Shown here one piece after another: positions 23,270 through 33,880 of a DNA stretch of 64,000 nt. A program made the translations under genes and the position numbers. The notes below the pieces were generated by a model. The model worked only from the letters and a program-made list of their open reading frames with translations, was not told the origin of the DNA and searched no databases. Position 1 is the first letter of the stretch; each line of letters opens with the position of its first letter. Source of the stretch: Sclerotiophoma versabilis (Eukaryota > Ascomycota > Dothideomycetes > Pleosporales > Didymellaceae); contig JAAROD010000095.1 in NCBI GenBank assembly GCA_012274445.1, forward strand, positions 1,054,001 to 1,118,000, in the 5' to 3' direction.

Positions 23270-24841
23270 TCATTCAAACTCACACCTAGTCCAGGGAAGA
23301 ACTGTAGGCTCCACAGTCCAGCAAAGCTGTCCCTGAATCTGTATCTTCTTGGCTTCGATGATGCAGCGTTGTTGCTCTAGCCCCACATCCTCAGTGGTAC
23401 GCCATCTCGTGCCTTCAGCATAGCCTTGAAAGAACCCTGTATCGTGATCCTGTGAGAAGATAAGATGCTTGAAGTGCTGGCACATCCAATCTGCCTGCTT
23501 GCTGATAGACTCTGTTCTCTTGACAAGCGTCATGAGGGGCTGGCTGTATAACAAGCCAAAAGCGACGAAACCAATCTCTAGGGAAAGGCATACTATTTGT
23601 CCATCCTCGATGACTGGCATGTTCTCTACATGTCGTAGCCAGTCCTCAGCCGTAACGAATGTGTGAACAGGGGTAGGCAGATATCCGTCGTACAATGTCA
23701 TCGCTGTGGGCACCATGTCCTCAAATCGTCCGATGCGCATGTAGCAGGGGTGACGACTTCTCGAGAACCTCGGCCTGCTGGGATCAGGAGCGATAATGAA
23801 CATGTCCGTTGGACTGGCAATTATTAGATCTTCTACCTTGATGGACATGATTGGACTGCAAAATCGATAGAATTTTCCGTCCACGCCGCATCCGAGACGT
23901 AGTGCAAGACGGCCGCCATATTCATACATACAGTTTAACACTGCAACAATCTGTTCTGTACCGTCGTCAACTGGGATGCAAGGCAACCTGATTTTGAGCC
24001 CGGAATTAGTGAACTCGTGTGCCGAAGCCGCTGTAACATCAGCCACGAGCACATCCTTGCAACTTGCAAAGCAGGAGAGCGAGGGGGCGAGAACAGGAGT
24101 CCACCATTCCTGTTCATCATAGGTTTCCCAGGCAAAGATGCTGTGCTCGTTGTTCTGCTTAACAAATTCCAGCTGAAGTCGTTGAAATGCGCGTTCCCCT
24201 TCGCCATACAGCATCGGCATATTGACAGAAACCAATCCAAGAAGACAGTATGCGCTGTCCTCTGTACGTGTTGTTTTTCGGTTGGCAGCCCAGCTAAACT
24301 TGACCGCAATGCATGCACGCTGGATGAGGTTTCGGTCGAGGACGTACTTCTTGTCGATCTGAGTTGCCACATGAATGGTTCCTAGCAGAATTAATTTCGA
24401 ACCTAGTGGCTGCCAGTTGCAATTAAAGAATTCAACGGCTGCAGGAGCACGAAGCTCTTGGAGCGTCCAGCCTCTTGTGAACCAGCGCGGACAGACTGGC
24501 CAGGGTTGGTTGCTGACCACGTCTTCTAATACTGCGTAGCAGATTTCTGCATCCCAGTACCACTGGAACATAGAATTGATAGCCTCAGAAAGCTCAGCGC
24601 TACTTCTCTTATCGATGCAGCACGTATCGATCCAGGTCCATTCAAATCCGTCTGCTCTCGCGCGTTGACAACACTGTTTGACTTTCTCGAAGCCCTGCAT
24701 CTGCTCCAGTCGTTCAAAGGGCTTGCCGATATCGTCGAATGTGACTTCGCCATCTCCCCAAGTATGGGACAAGATTGTGTATAGTGGGATTTTCCCTATA
24801 AAGTTTTCTAATCTAAGTGTTGTGGTATTGAGTAAATGCAT
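23270..24841 (-). CDS. HET-domain (heterokaryon incompatibility) protein
   Basis: Protein with an N-terminal HET domain, the effector domain of fungal nonself-recognition systems in which fusion of unlike strains triggers cell death. One uninterrupted exon codes 523 residues. HET motifs in order: YTILSHTWGD (21-30), WTWIDTCCIDK (68-78), SEAINSMFQWYWDAEICYAVL (about 85-105) and RGWTLQEL (123-130). A late MPMLYGEGERAFQRLQ is the classic end of the HET region. Beyond about residue 240 there is no recognisable NACHT, WD40, TPR or ankyrin module, so this is a stand-alone HET protein with an unassigned C-terminal half (about 280 residues). Start: the ATG at 24839-24841 gives MHLLNTTTLRLENF, the usual way these proteins begin. 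It lies alone between long gene-free stretches. Whether it acts in incompatibility in this species is unknown. Confidence 0.9.
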   Translation of the reverse strand: MHLLNTTTLRLENFIGKIPLYTILSHTWGDGEVTFDDIGKPFERLEQMQGFEKVKQCCQRARADGFEWTWIDTCCIDKRSSAELSEAINSMFQWYWDAEICYAVLEDVVSNQPWPVCPRWFTRGWTLQELRAPAAVEFFNCNWQPLGSKLILLGTIHVATQIDKKYVLDRNLIQRACIAVKFSWAANRKTTRTEDSAYCLLGLVSVNMPMLYGEGERAFQRLQLEFVKQNNEHSIFAWETYDEQEWWTPVLAPSLSCFASCKDVLVADVTAASAHEFTNSGLKIRLPCIPVDDGTEQIVAVLNCMYEYGGRLALRLGCGVDGKFYRFCSPIMSIKVEDLIIASPTDMFIIAPDPSRPRFSRSRHPCYMRIGRFEDMVPTAMTLYDGYLPTPVHTFVTAEDWLRHVENMPVIEDGQIVCLSLEIGFVAFGLLYSQPLMTLVKRTESISKQADWMCQHFKHLIFSQDHDTGFFQGYAEGTRWRTTEDVGLEQQRCIIEAKKIQIQGQLCWTVEPTVLPWTRCEFE

Positions 24842-25280
24842 TGCGACTGCGTTGTGCTCTTCAGCCTCGCGGCCGGTAATGGGGATATAAGCAGATTGAT
24901 CGCAGGGGAACGAGATGTGGGAAACTGCGTCCAGTCAAGCCTTTGAGATTTGGCCTGGTGCTATCTGGAATCGCACTCGCGAATATGAATAGCTGTTGGT
25001 GGTATGATTATGGATAAAGAATGGAGGTCAGGGGCCCATGTGTTGCCGCCTGACGCAGATGCGCTAAGCCTCCACTGTGCCTGCCTTCGCAGCCTCGTCA
25101 CTTGGTGCTGCACGTGAGATATGCCAGGATGGTGGGGTGATGAACGATTCTAATAAGAGCTCCTTGAAAAGTACACATGTAGGTCCGAGCTCTTCGACTG
25201 CCACATGGGTTATACATACAAATAAGATGAGGTGACACACACAACGCCAGCCAAAATAGATGCAAGTCAACAGCGGCTTT
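24842..25280. other. Spacer upstream of HET gene
   Basis: About 440 nt between the start of the HET gene and the end of the next minus-strand gene. It should hold the HET promoter and the 3' untranslated region of the upstream gene. No coding sequence is supported. Confidence 0.45.
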
Positions 25281-27206
25281 CTATGACATGAACCTGTCGG
25301 TCCATCTCCCCTTACCAGAAGATTTCCTCTCGCTGCCCACATAGCTCTTCTCTTCTTCCTCCCATTTCTTGCGCTCCATGCGTCTCCTCGCAGAGTACGC
25401 TCGCGCAAACTTCCACGCCTCGGTGTCTGCAAGATTCCACCGCTCGACAGCGTCTACGATGCCACGCATGAAGCGGTCCTTGGTCTTAATTGCATCCCGT
25501 GCCTTGTTCAACCTGCTCTTCTCCTTTTCCGTCCATATACTGTCAGGCACCTCGACACCCTTCACTGGCTCCGGGAAGGGCGGGCGTGGGAAGATGATCA
25601 ACTCGCTCTTCTCGCTCGGACTCGTGGGCTCCTTGGTCTTGGAAGCAGTGGTAGGTAGCTCGAAGCCGAAAACCCAGTCGAGATCATCTTTGCTAGTTCG
25701 CTCGGCTGTGAGCCAGAGAGTATGCGCTGGGCTAGCGGCGACAAGCTCCTTGAACTGGAGAAGACGGTAGGACTCGGAGTGTTCGGTGCCGATAGACTTT
25801 TGTGTCAAGGTGTTGAGCCAGAGGTCTCGCTTTGCATTGTTGCGGAGGAAGGCGACGTCAAGGTTGTCGCGCGTGTAGTGGAGCGAGTTGATGGTGTACG
25901 GGTGCGGGACGGTGCCGATGGTGAAGAAGTTGGTTGTGTTTACGAATTCGGGGAAGAGCTGCAGTTTAGGCGCGTTCTTGGTGCTGCAGGGCACGCACCT
26001 TGGACGGTTCGGCGGACAAGACTTTGGGATGGGTGACGAGGGGCACTGTGTGAGGTTGCGTGCGATGTCGATGGAGGGTTCGATGAGAGAGGTGGTGTGC
26101 TCAGGGAGGGGCTGGGCGATGGCTAGACCCTCAGGGTGCAGTTCCTGGAAGGTAAGGTGGAGGTGGGAGTTGATCAGACTGGCCAGCAAGTTCAGGCCCT
26201 CGGCCTGGGTGGCATTGGAGAGCTTGGCAGCAACGGTGTTGTAGGAGTTGGCGATGACGTCGGTGCTGTAGTAGGCGATGCCGTTCGCTTTTGTATCCTT
26301 GGCAACGTCTGCTGGGCCCAGTAGGTTGACTACAGCGCCGCCGTCTTTGGTCGCGGTTGCTGCAATCTTGTCCCTGTTCGCGGTGACATTCTTCAGTAGC
26401 GGGCTGTTGAGCAGCTTCTTGATGGCGCCTTCGACCGCAGCCTGGTCGCCGAAGAAGAGGCCGGTGTTCAGACTGTCGACGCGCGACAGCTGGGGATACT
26501 CCTGGCGGCGCAGGAAGGCCAGCATGGGGTTCTCGTACTCGGCCATGGGCAGGGCGAGCGAGTTCGCCAGGATGCCTCCCCGCATGTTGGCCCAGGCCAG
26601 CCAGCGCATGACTTCGATGTCGACCCTGGGGTCGAGCTTCAGGCGCTGGAACAGCTGGTACTGCGGGTGGTGCTCAGCTTCCTTGCGCGACAACACCACT
26701 GGCCGGAAGCCCTGGGCCCACCACGCGCGGCGCCATGCGAGCACCAGCCGGTTCTCGGCCTCTGCCACCTCCTTGGGCTGCTTCTTGCGCGCATTGTAGT
26801 AGGTGTAGATGGGCGGCCGTTCTTTTAGCGGCGGCAGAAGGGCCGTATTCTCGTCGAGCGTGACGGTGGAGGAAAAGGGGTTGCGCCATTTGAAGTCGGT
26901 CAGCCACTCGAGCTTGCCGTAGGAGCTGGCGACGGTGCTGTTGGGTTGCGCGGCGGGCTTGGGCGGCTTGTGCGCGGCGGGGCCGAAGGGATTGGGGACG
27001 GCAGGGAGACTGCCCACGTCGGGGAGGTGTGGGTTCTTGACCGCGTCGGCGACGGACTCGTACGTGGGCAGGTCGGCGGTCGACGGCAGCCCGTTCAGCG
27101 CGAGGGTGAGGACGACGATGAGGACGACGGCGAAGAGCGCCTGGAACCTCCGCGGGGGCATCTGCAGCCGGACAGGCCGGCCGAGGACTGTGTGCTGCAC
27201 TGGCAT
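25281..27206 (-). CDS. Type II membrane protein, glycosyltransferase-like, DxD absent
   Basis: A single exon codes 641 residues. A short basic N-terminus is followed by one hydrophobic helix at about 21-39 (FQALFAVVLIVVLTLALNG) and a long lumenal part, the plan of Golgi type II enzymes. Residues 190-221 (VDIEVMRWLAWANMRGGILANSLALPM) follow the layout of the sugar-nucleotide region of GT32/Och1-type transferases, which reads roughly RY..L...GGIYADLD. Here the two acidic residues of DxD are replaced (ANSL). It may thus be an inactive relative or a regulatory or chaperone subunit; this is inference from a short match. A cysteine group (CPSSPIPKSCPPNRPRCVPC, about 410) and several N-x-S/T sites fit a secretory location. 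The C-terminus is basic and charged (RRRMERKKWEEEEKS). The gene is divergent from LYS2, with 535 bp between the two starts. Confidence 0.8.
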   Translation of the reverse strand: MPVQHTVLGRPVRLQMPPRRFQALFAVVLIVVLTLALNGLPSTADLPTYESVADAVKNPHLPDVGSLPAVPNPFGPAAHKPPKPAAQPNSTVASSYGKLEWLTDFKWRNPFSSTVTLDENTALLPPLKERPPIYTYYNARKKQPKEVAEAENRLVLAWRRAWWAQGFRPVVLSRKEAEHHPQYQLFQRLKLDPRVDIEVMRWLAWANMRGGILANSLALPMAEYENPMLAFLRRQEYPQLSRVDSLNTGLFFGDQAAVEGAIKKLLNSPLLKNVTANRDKIAATATKDGGAVVNLLGPADVAKDTKANGIAYYSTDVIANSYNTVAAKLSNATQAEGLNLLASLINSHLHLTFQELHPEGLAIAQPLPEHTTSLIEPSIDIARNLTQCPSSPIPKSCPPNRPRCVPCSTKNAPKLQLFPEFVNTTNFFTIGTVPHPYTINSLHYTRDNLDVAFLRNNAKRDLWLNTLTQKSIGTEHSESYRLLQFKELVAASPAHTLWLTAERTSKDDLDWVFGFELPTTASKTKEPTSPSEKSELIIFPRPPFPEPVKGVEVPDSIWTEKEKSRLNKARDAIKTKDRFMRGIVDAVERWNLADTEAWKFARAYSARRRMERKKWEEEEKSYVGSERKSSGKGRWTDRFMS

Positions 27207-27741
27207 TGCGGCTGCAGAGGAGGAGGAGGCGGCGGCGGACAGACACGGCGACTCTGGCGGTTATGGCGACATGGATGCACGTCAGACGCCGCGAAAGGTG
27301 GCAGGATCTACCAGCGAAGAGGACAGACAGGCGCAGGGCCAGCGGGCGAGACAAGACAGCGCAGAGGAGTGGCAGGACGCAGCATGACCTCACAGCACAG
27401 CACGCAAAAGACGTTTTCCAGATGCAGCAGAGTGACGCGTCGCACATGGCCCCTGTCCGTCTGCTGCCGCCGAGGGTGCGCCGCTAGCATAGGGCTGAGC
27501 TCGAAGCTCCCCAGAAATTTAGTGCGGGACCCAGTGCCGATACCGCATGAGTCGACGCTGCTCCCCTCTGCGTCATCCCTCCCTCAGTCTTCTCTGCAAA
27601 GGAAAACCCAGAGAGGGATGCACGCTGACTTGCTCTAAAACAAGCTCTCGTCCCTTATAGACCAGAAACCAGGCTGCATTACTTCCATTGGCGTCCACGC
27701 AAAGAAATTCACAGAGCTCCATCCCGCCATTGAACGCGGCC
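27207..27741. promoter_or_regulatory. Shared divergent promoter region of membrane protein and LYS2
   Basis: These 535 bp separate two start codons pointing outward, so the region must serve both genes. A TGAGTC at 27548-27553 matches six of seven bases of the Gcn4/CPC1 site TGASTCA, which governs amino-acid biosynthetic genes in fungi and would suit LYS2. One partial match is weak evidence. The region is GC-rich near the minus-strand gene. The in-frame upstream extension of LYS2 begins with TTG at 27688 and has no ATG before 27742. Confidence 0.4.
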
Positions 27742-30700
27742 ATGGGCTCACCCACACAGGCAAACATCCCAGACCCTGCCGCAGACCTTCACTGGTCTGA
27801 CTTCAAGGGTCCAATCCACGAGATATTCGCTGCCAATGCCCGCAAGCACCCCGAGCGCCGCTGCGTCGTAGAGACGGCAACCAGCAGGACGCCAGAGCGC
27901 GCTTTCACGTACAAGCACATCTTCGAGGCTGTCTCGGTGCTCTCACACCACTTTGTGCAGAGCGGCATTGAGAGGGGGGATGTCGTCATCATCTTCGCCC
28001 ACCGCGGCGTCGACCTGGTCGTTGCCATCATGGCCGTGCTGGCGGCAGGCGCGACCTTCTCAGTGCTCGACCCACTGTACGTCCGGCATACCCATTGGCG
28101 AAGATGGCGCTAACCTGACGACAGCTATCCCCCAGACCGCCAGTGCATCTACCTCGAAGTCTCCCAGCCCCGCGCCCTTGTCGTCATCAACAAGGCCACA
28201 CAAGAAGCAGGGCCAATCTCCGACCAGGTCCGCCAATACATCGCAGACAACCTGCAGCTCAAGACTGAGGTACCGGCTCTCGAGCTCAAGGACGACGGCA
28301 CCCTCGTCGGCGGTAACAGGGACGGCAAGGATGTCCTGGACGAGCCGCAGAAGAGCAAGACAGAACTGCCAGGCGTGCTGGTTGGCCCAGACTCAACACC
28401 CACACTGTCTTTCACTTCTGGGTCCGAGGGCAAGCCCAAGGGTGTCAAGGGACGACACTTCTCCCTGACCCACTACTTCCCGTGGATGGCCGAGACATTT
28501 GGACTGTCTGAGAACGACAAGTTCACTATGCTTTCTGGTATTGCTCACGACCCAATTCAGCGAGACATCTTCACACCCCTGTTTCTTGGTGCTCAGCTAC
28601 TTGTACCGAGCAAGGAGGATATTCAGCACGAGAAGCTGGCCGAGTGGATGCGCAGGTATGGCACCACAGTCACCCACTTGACACCAGCTATGGGCCAGAT
28701 TCTGGTGGGAGCTGCTTCGGCAATCTTCCCAACTCTGCACCACTCATTCTTCGTTGGTGACCTCCTCATCAAGCGCGATGTCAGGAGATTGCAAGCTCTC
28801 GCACCCAACGTTCGCGTCGTTAACATGTACGGAACCACCGAGACCCAGCGCGCTGTCAGCTACTACGAAGTACCGAGCGCCACCGAAGCCCCCGAGTTTC
28901 TGGACAGCATTGGCGAGGTTGTTCCCGCAGGTCGTGGCATGAAGAATGTGCAGCTGCTGGTTGTAAACCGCGACGACCGAAACAAGATGTGTGGCGTTGG
29001 TGAGAGTGGAGAAATCTACGTACGCGCTGGTGGTCTCGCTGAGGAGTATCTGGGTCTGCCAGACATGACAGCCTCCAAGTTTGTCGAGAACTGGTTCGTT
29101 GATCCCAAGAAGTGGGTGGAAGAGGACAAGCAACGAGTGGAGAGCCAGGGCGCACCTGAGCCGTGGCGGGAGTTCTACAAGGGTCCCCGTGACAGGCTCT
29201 ACCGCTCTGGAGATCTTGGACACTACGGACCGGATGGCAACGTTCACTGCACCGGACGAGTCGACTCCCAGGTCAAGATTCGTGGTTTCCGTATCGAGCT
29301 TGGAGAGATTGACTCGCATCTGTCCGCCCACCCGCTGGTTCGCGAGAACGTCACATTGCTCAAGCGCGATGCGTATGAGGAACCAACGCTTGTCAGCTAC
29401 ATTGTTCCTGAGATGAAACGATGGCAAGATTGGCTTGCTGAGCGTGGCGCTAATGAGACGTCTACAGAGGAGACAGACATGGTTTCCATGCTCAAGCGCT
29501 TCAAGTATTTGCGAGACGACGTGCGCGAGCATCTCAAGAAGAAGCTCCCAGCCTATGCTGTTCCATCAGTCATCGTTCCCATGCTGCGATTTCCTCTGAA
29601 CCCCAACGGCAAGATCGATCGTCCAGCCCTACCCTTCCCCGAACCTAAGCAGATCGCGGCAGCAGGTGCCAGACGACCATCGCAGCTTGGTCAGGCTCTG
29701 ACGCCTACCGAGCAGAAGATGGCCGAGATCTGGGCTGAGCTTCTTAGCGACCGTGGTGTGTCGGCTGAGAGCATCAGCGGAACTGACTCATTCTTCGACC
29801 TTGGTGGACACAGTATCATTGCGCAACAGCTCCTTTTCAAGATTCGCCAGGAGTGGAAGGACATTGATGTGCCTATGACCACAATCTTCCAATACCCCAC
29901 ACTGCGCGCTTTCTCGGCAAACATTGATCAAGCAATTGACCCTATCGGCCTGCGATTGGACACTGCAGAAGCCATCGAGGAGGACCCAGAAGATGAGGCC
30001 TACTCGGCTGATGCCAGAGATCTCGCTGCCCAGTTGAGTGACTTCAAGACCAGGGAGCCTCTCCAGCCTGGTGAGCAGATTCACACTTTCCTCACTGGTG
30101 CTACTGGATTCTTAGGAGCGTACATACTGCGCGACCTTCTTGCGAGACCTGGTAAGGTCACTGTTCTGGTCCGCGCAAAGGACCTTGACGGAGCACTGGA
30201 CCGTGTGCGTAAGACGTGCGAAGCGTACGGCATATGGGAGGACAGCTGGGAGGGTCGCCTTGAACCTCTCGTTGGTGATCTCCAGAAGCCTAACTTCGGT
30301 CTGGAGCCAAACACATGGAACATGCTCTGCGACTCGGTCGACGTCGTTATTCACAACGGTGCTCTCGTGCATTGGGTACTACCCTACTCTCGTCTGCGCG
30401 GCCCCAACGTGGAATCAACCATGACCGCTCTCTCGCTCTGCTCTACTGGCAAAGCCAAGAACTTCGGTCTCGTGTCTTCCACATCCGTTCTCGACACAGA
30501 CTACTTTGTCAAGCTGTCTGAAAAGTCACTGGCTGAAGGCGGAACCGGTGTCCTTGAAGAAGACGACCTTGAAGGCGCACGAAAGGGTCTTGGAACAGGA
30601 TACGGACAATCCAAGTGGGCTGCTGAGTATATTACACGCGCAGCTGGCAAGCGTGGCCTCAATGGCTGCGTGATCCGCCCGGGTTACGTTCTCGGTGACC

Positions 30701-31326
30701 CAGAGAATGGCACGACCAACACCGATGACTTCCTTATCCGCATCCTCAAGAGCTGCGTGCAGTTGAAGTCCCGCCCAGACATTAAGAACACCATCAACAT
30801 GGTACCTGTGAACCACGTCGCTCGTGTAGTCGTATCTTCAACGCTCAACCCACCTGTTGCACCACTCGGTGTATCACAGGTCACTTCGCACCCGCGCATC
30901 ACGTTCCAGCAATTCCTTGGCAGCTTGGAATCGTTCGGCTACAACGTCCCTGAAGTACCGTACCCCGAGTGGAAGAAGAACATGGAGGCCTATGTCGCCG
31001 ACCGTAGCGGGACCAAGGAGGAAAACGCTCTCCTCCCGCTGTACCACTTCGTCACTGGTGACTTGCCAGCCGATACCAAGGCGCCAGAGATGGATGACAG
31101 GAATGCAACGAAGGCGCTCAAGGAAGATGAGAAGTGGACAGGACAGGACTGGAGCGCTGGCGGTGCTGTCACAGAAGACACGGTGGGCGTGTACATCAGC
31201 TATCTCATTGAGCTTGGCTTCATGCCAAAGCCTGAGAAGAAGGGCCTGAAAGACCTCTTGGCAAGCAAATTGACGGACGCCATGAAGGAGACGCTGAAGA
31301 CAGTCGGTGGCCGCCGCGGTGTATAG
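27742..31326 (+). CDS. lys2: L-2-aminoadipate reductase (alpha-aminoadipate reductase)
   Basis: NRPS-like enzyme of fungal lysine synthesis that activates alpha-aminoadipate with ATP, loads it on a phosphopantetheine arm and reduces it to the semialdehyde with NADPH. Exons 27742-28076 and 28125-31326 give 1178 residues; the donor is GTACGT and CT+C joins to read DPLYPPDR. Order: adenylation domain with LSFTSGSEGKPKG (about 206-218), NMYGTTETQ (about 345), YRSGDLGHYGPDG, VKIRGFRIELGEID and NPNGKIDRP; carrier domain DSFFDLGGHSIIAQQ with the phosphopantetheine serine near 673; reductase domain with TGATGFLGAY (about 768) and the YGQSKWAAEY Tyr-x3-Lys site (about 938). Yeast Lys2 is about 1390 residues and has roughly 200 residues before the adenylation domain. 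Here the protein starts directly at IPDPAADLHWSDF, and the divergent neighbour leaves no room for a long upstream exon. A 4'-phosphopantetheinyl transferase (Lys5) must activate it. Confidence 0.95.
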
Positions 31327-32936
31327 ACCACGTATATGTAACGCATCATGATTCCTAGCCACAAAAGAATACAACGAGTCCACACAAGGGTTTGGCGCCT
31401 GTAACCTTGGTGGTGTAAGTCTCAATACGTCGAAGCAGAAGGAAGGAGCCAAGGACTAACGTAGCATAACGTACTACACTCTGCGCCGCCACCTCCCTCT
31501 CTTTCCCTTCCCCACCCCACCCTCTTCAGTCACTCACCAGCGCTGCTACATATCTCCACGCTCGCTGCAGCGCTCAGGACGTCCTCCAATAATCGGCGTA
31601 CAACTAAGGTAAGCGCTCTTTCAATGCCTGCATATCCATTGGTTGTGTTTCTATCTACTGACAGTGCTCCCACATACTGCCAACAGGCTTGGCATGGCTA
31701 ATCCGCCTAGTGTGATAATCTTGAGTTCTCGCTAGCTGTTGCCTCCGGCCTTCGTTACATCGATATCGTGGTGTCGTATGTTAGCGAACCGATATGTGTG
31801 AGTACTGTTGTGGGGACTGTCGAGATGGGGCTGGGTTGCAGCTCTTGATTGTTAAGCAGGAAGAATCAAGAAAAAGAAAGGCGGCCAGTAACACACCCGT
31901 TAGGCCCTGACATCTGTTTCTTCTTTCTGGCAGGTTCACTAATCGGGCTTCGTAGATCCGTCAATGGTTCCCTTCATCCTCGTCTTTCAGCTTACGTGCA
32001 GATGGATGACGGTAACTCGGTGACCATCTTCCATTCAACATCGATCACCGATTGCTAACAAAGTTTATGGTCGACATGAGTGAAGCTGAATGCCTACATA
32101 TCTGGAGATGAGCCCTGTTCGTTTTCGAAACGTCTACGATGAATCAAAGACCTTCTCCTACATACGATCTGGCAAACGTCCACATGCACCTGCGTCTACT
32201 TTAAGGATGTTAGGACTGAGCGATTACGATATGGCCAGGGCCCAGTGCCTTGCAGGCGGGTCACCCGCCAGCCACAACGCCACGTGCCTATTGAACCGAT
32301 TCCCTGTTGCGCCCTTGCAGACCGCTGTACGACTGTGCAGTGCCGATATGGATACGGCGTAGCTCGCTTAGACATAAAGACATCCAAGACCATGGCTTTG
32401 TGTACAACTGTTCAAAGCGAACGTCACAACAACACAACAACACAACAACACAAACACTTCGGTCAGAGAAAGGCTTAACGACAAAAGTATCGAGGAAACG
32501 CCAGAAACAGCAATGCTGCAGCGGAAGACGACGCCACGGCCCGAATGCGGGGATAGAAGCAGCGTGACGCGAAAGTGTGGGGAAGGCGTTCATAATTAAT
32601 TGCAAGGGGCGCATTGACCCGAGTAGGTTCGGATGCATATTATCTTTGGGCCATTCAGCTTCTCGCTGACCCGTACCAAGTTGTAAGAGTGGTTCTCCGT
32701 TACTCCACAGCCCAAGCCGATCCCTGTGTGGTAACGGCTTAGGCGTCAGCGCCGGTAGGCCACTCTCGCCGCATAGGCTACGATCGCATCACCAGAATAA
32801 TTTCTCCATACGGGCGTCCGAAGAAAGCAAGCCCGGCTTTCATGGCGTTCAAATACAATTTCGTGGCCCGCGACTGCCCCTGTTATCATACCATGCCTTC
32901 TGGTCTTTGCTTCACGTTTACTTCTTTCATCACGCA
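31327..32936. other. Intergenic stretch LYS2 to GH45, no gene supported
   Basis: About 1.6 kb without a supported gene. A CT-rich stretch occurs at about 31480-31560. A short CACAACAA tandem repeat lies at 32425-32453. Overlapping frames at 32090-32640 on both strands have no motif. The region should hold the LYS2 3' end and the GH45 promoter. Confidence 0.4.
32425..32453. repeat. CACAACAA microsatellite, about 3.6 copies
   Basis: Eight-base unit CACAACAA repeated three times in perfect register, followed by a partial copy (CACAA). It lies in a gene-free spacer. Confidence 0.85.
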
Positions 32937-33880
32937 ATGACGCATACTTCTCTACGCAACCTCCTCCTCGTCTTGGAACTCTTCGTGGTTCTAACGAGCT
33001 GCATGAATCTCAACTACAGCGGCGAAGCACTCACGACACGGTATTGGGACTGTTGCAAGCCATCTTGTGCATGGAAAGGCAAAGCATTGGTGAACGACCC
33101 GGTGCGTTCATGCACAGCGGACGAGAAGCCCATCAGCATTGATGCCGGAACTGGTTGCAACAGCGGTACTGCGTTCACTTGTTCTCAACAGCAACCGTGG
33201 GCTGTCAACGACACTCTCTCGTACGGGTTTGCCGGAGCCTTCCTCACCAAAGAAGTCGTAGGCAGCGCAACCGAAGACGCATGGTGTTGCGCATGCTATC
33301 AACTGGACTTCACTAGCGAGCCATTGATAGGGAAGAGGATGATTGTGCAAGCATCAAACACCGCGTACGATATCAATACAGCAAACCGATTCACGTTAGC
33401 GGTATGGTGCTTTATCATTGTCACGAGAGCAGAAACTGATCATCTCTCAGGTACCTGGAGGGAACACAACTTCGGCTGATGGCTGCGCGACACAATATCG
33501 CGTATCTCAATCCGTCTTTGGCCAAGACCATCAAGGCGTTGCCACGAAAGACGATTGCCAGAATCTCCCAGAGTCGCTACGAGCGGCTTGCCAATGGCGT
33601 TTCGATTGGCTAAAAGACGCCTCCTTTCCCAGGTACGCATATGTGCTGACCCGGGCTGCTGTATCTGACGTTTCACAGCGCAAACTTCAAACGAATTGTC
33701 TGCCCAAGCGAGATTACAGCAAAGACAGGCTGTGTCCGCAATGACGACAAAACTCTCGCCGAACAGATTTCCGGAAACGGCACAGAGGCGAAAACCTCGT
33801 CGGCACACATGACGTTGGCAACATTCGGGGTGGCCGTTTCTGCCGCCGGCTTAGCAGCTTTGCTCTCGATATACCCTTGA
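32937..33880 (+). CDS. GH45 endoglucanase with possible C-terminal GPI-anchor signal
   Basis: Glycoside hydrolase family 45, small inverting endo-beta-1,4-glucanase acting on cellulose. Exons 32937-33401, 33451-33632 and 33679-33880 give 282 residues; junctions read FTLA|VPGG and FP+S+ANF. A signal peptide covers about 1-22. The family signature TTRYWDCCKPSCAW starts at residue 33, with the nucleophile-side Asp at D38. The second catalytic Asp is D165 in ADGCATQY. Many cysteines (CC, CCAC, and spaced single ones) fit the disulphide-rich double-psi barrel. After the catalytic domain comes a short S/T-containing stretch (KTSSAHMT) and a terminal hydrophobic tail (LATFGVAVSAAGLAALLSIYP), the form of a GPI attachment signal. 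No CBM1 is present. Cell-surface attachment is inference; most GH45 enzymes I know are freely secreted. Confidence 0.88.

Noticed and set aside
27548..27553. TGAGTC as a Gcn4/CPC1 control site for LYS2
   Set aside because: Only six of seven consensus bases match and there is a single copy; noted under the promoter region but not called as a site.
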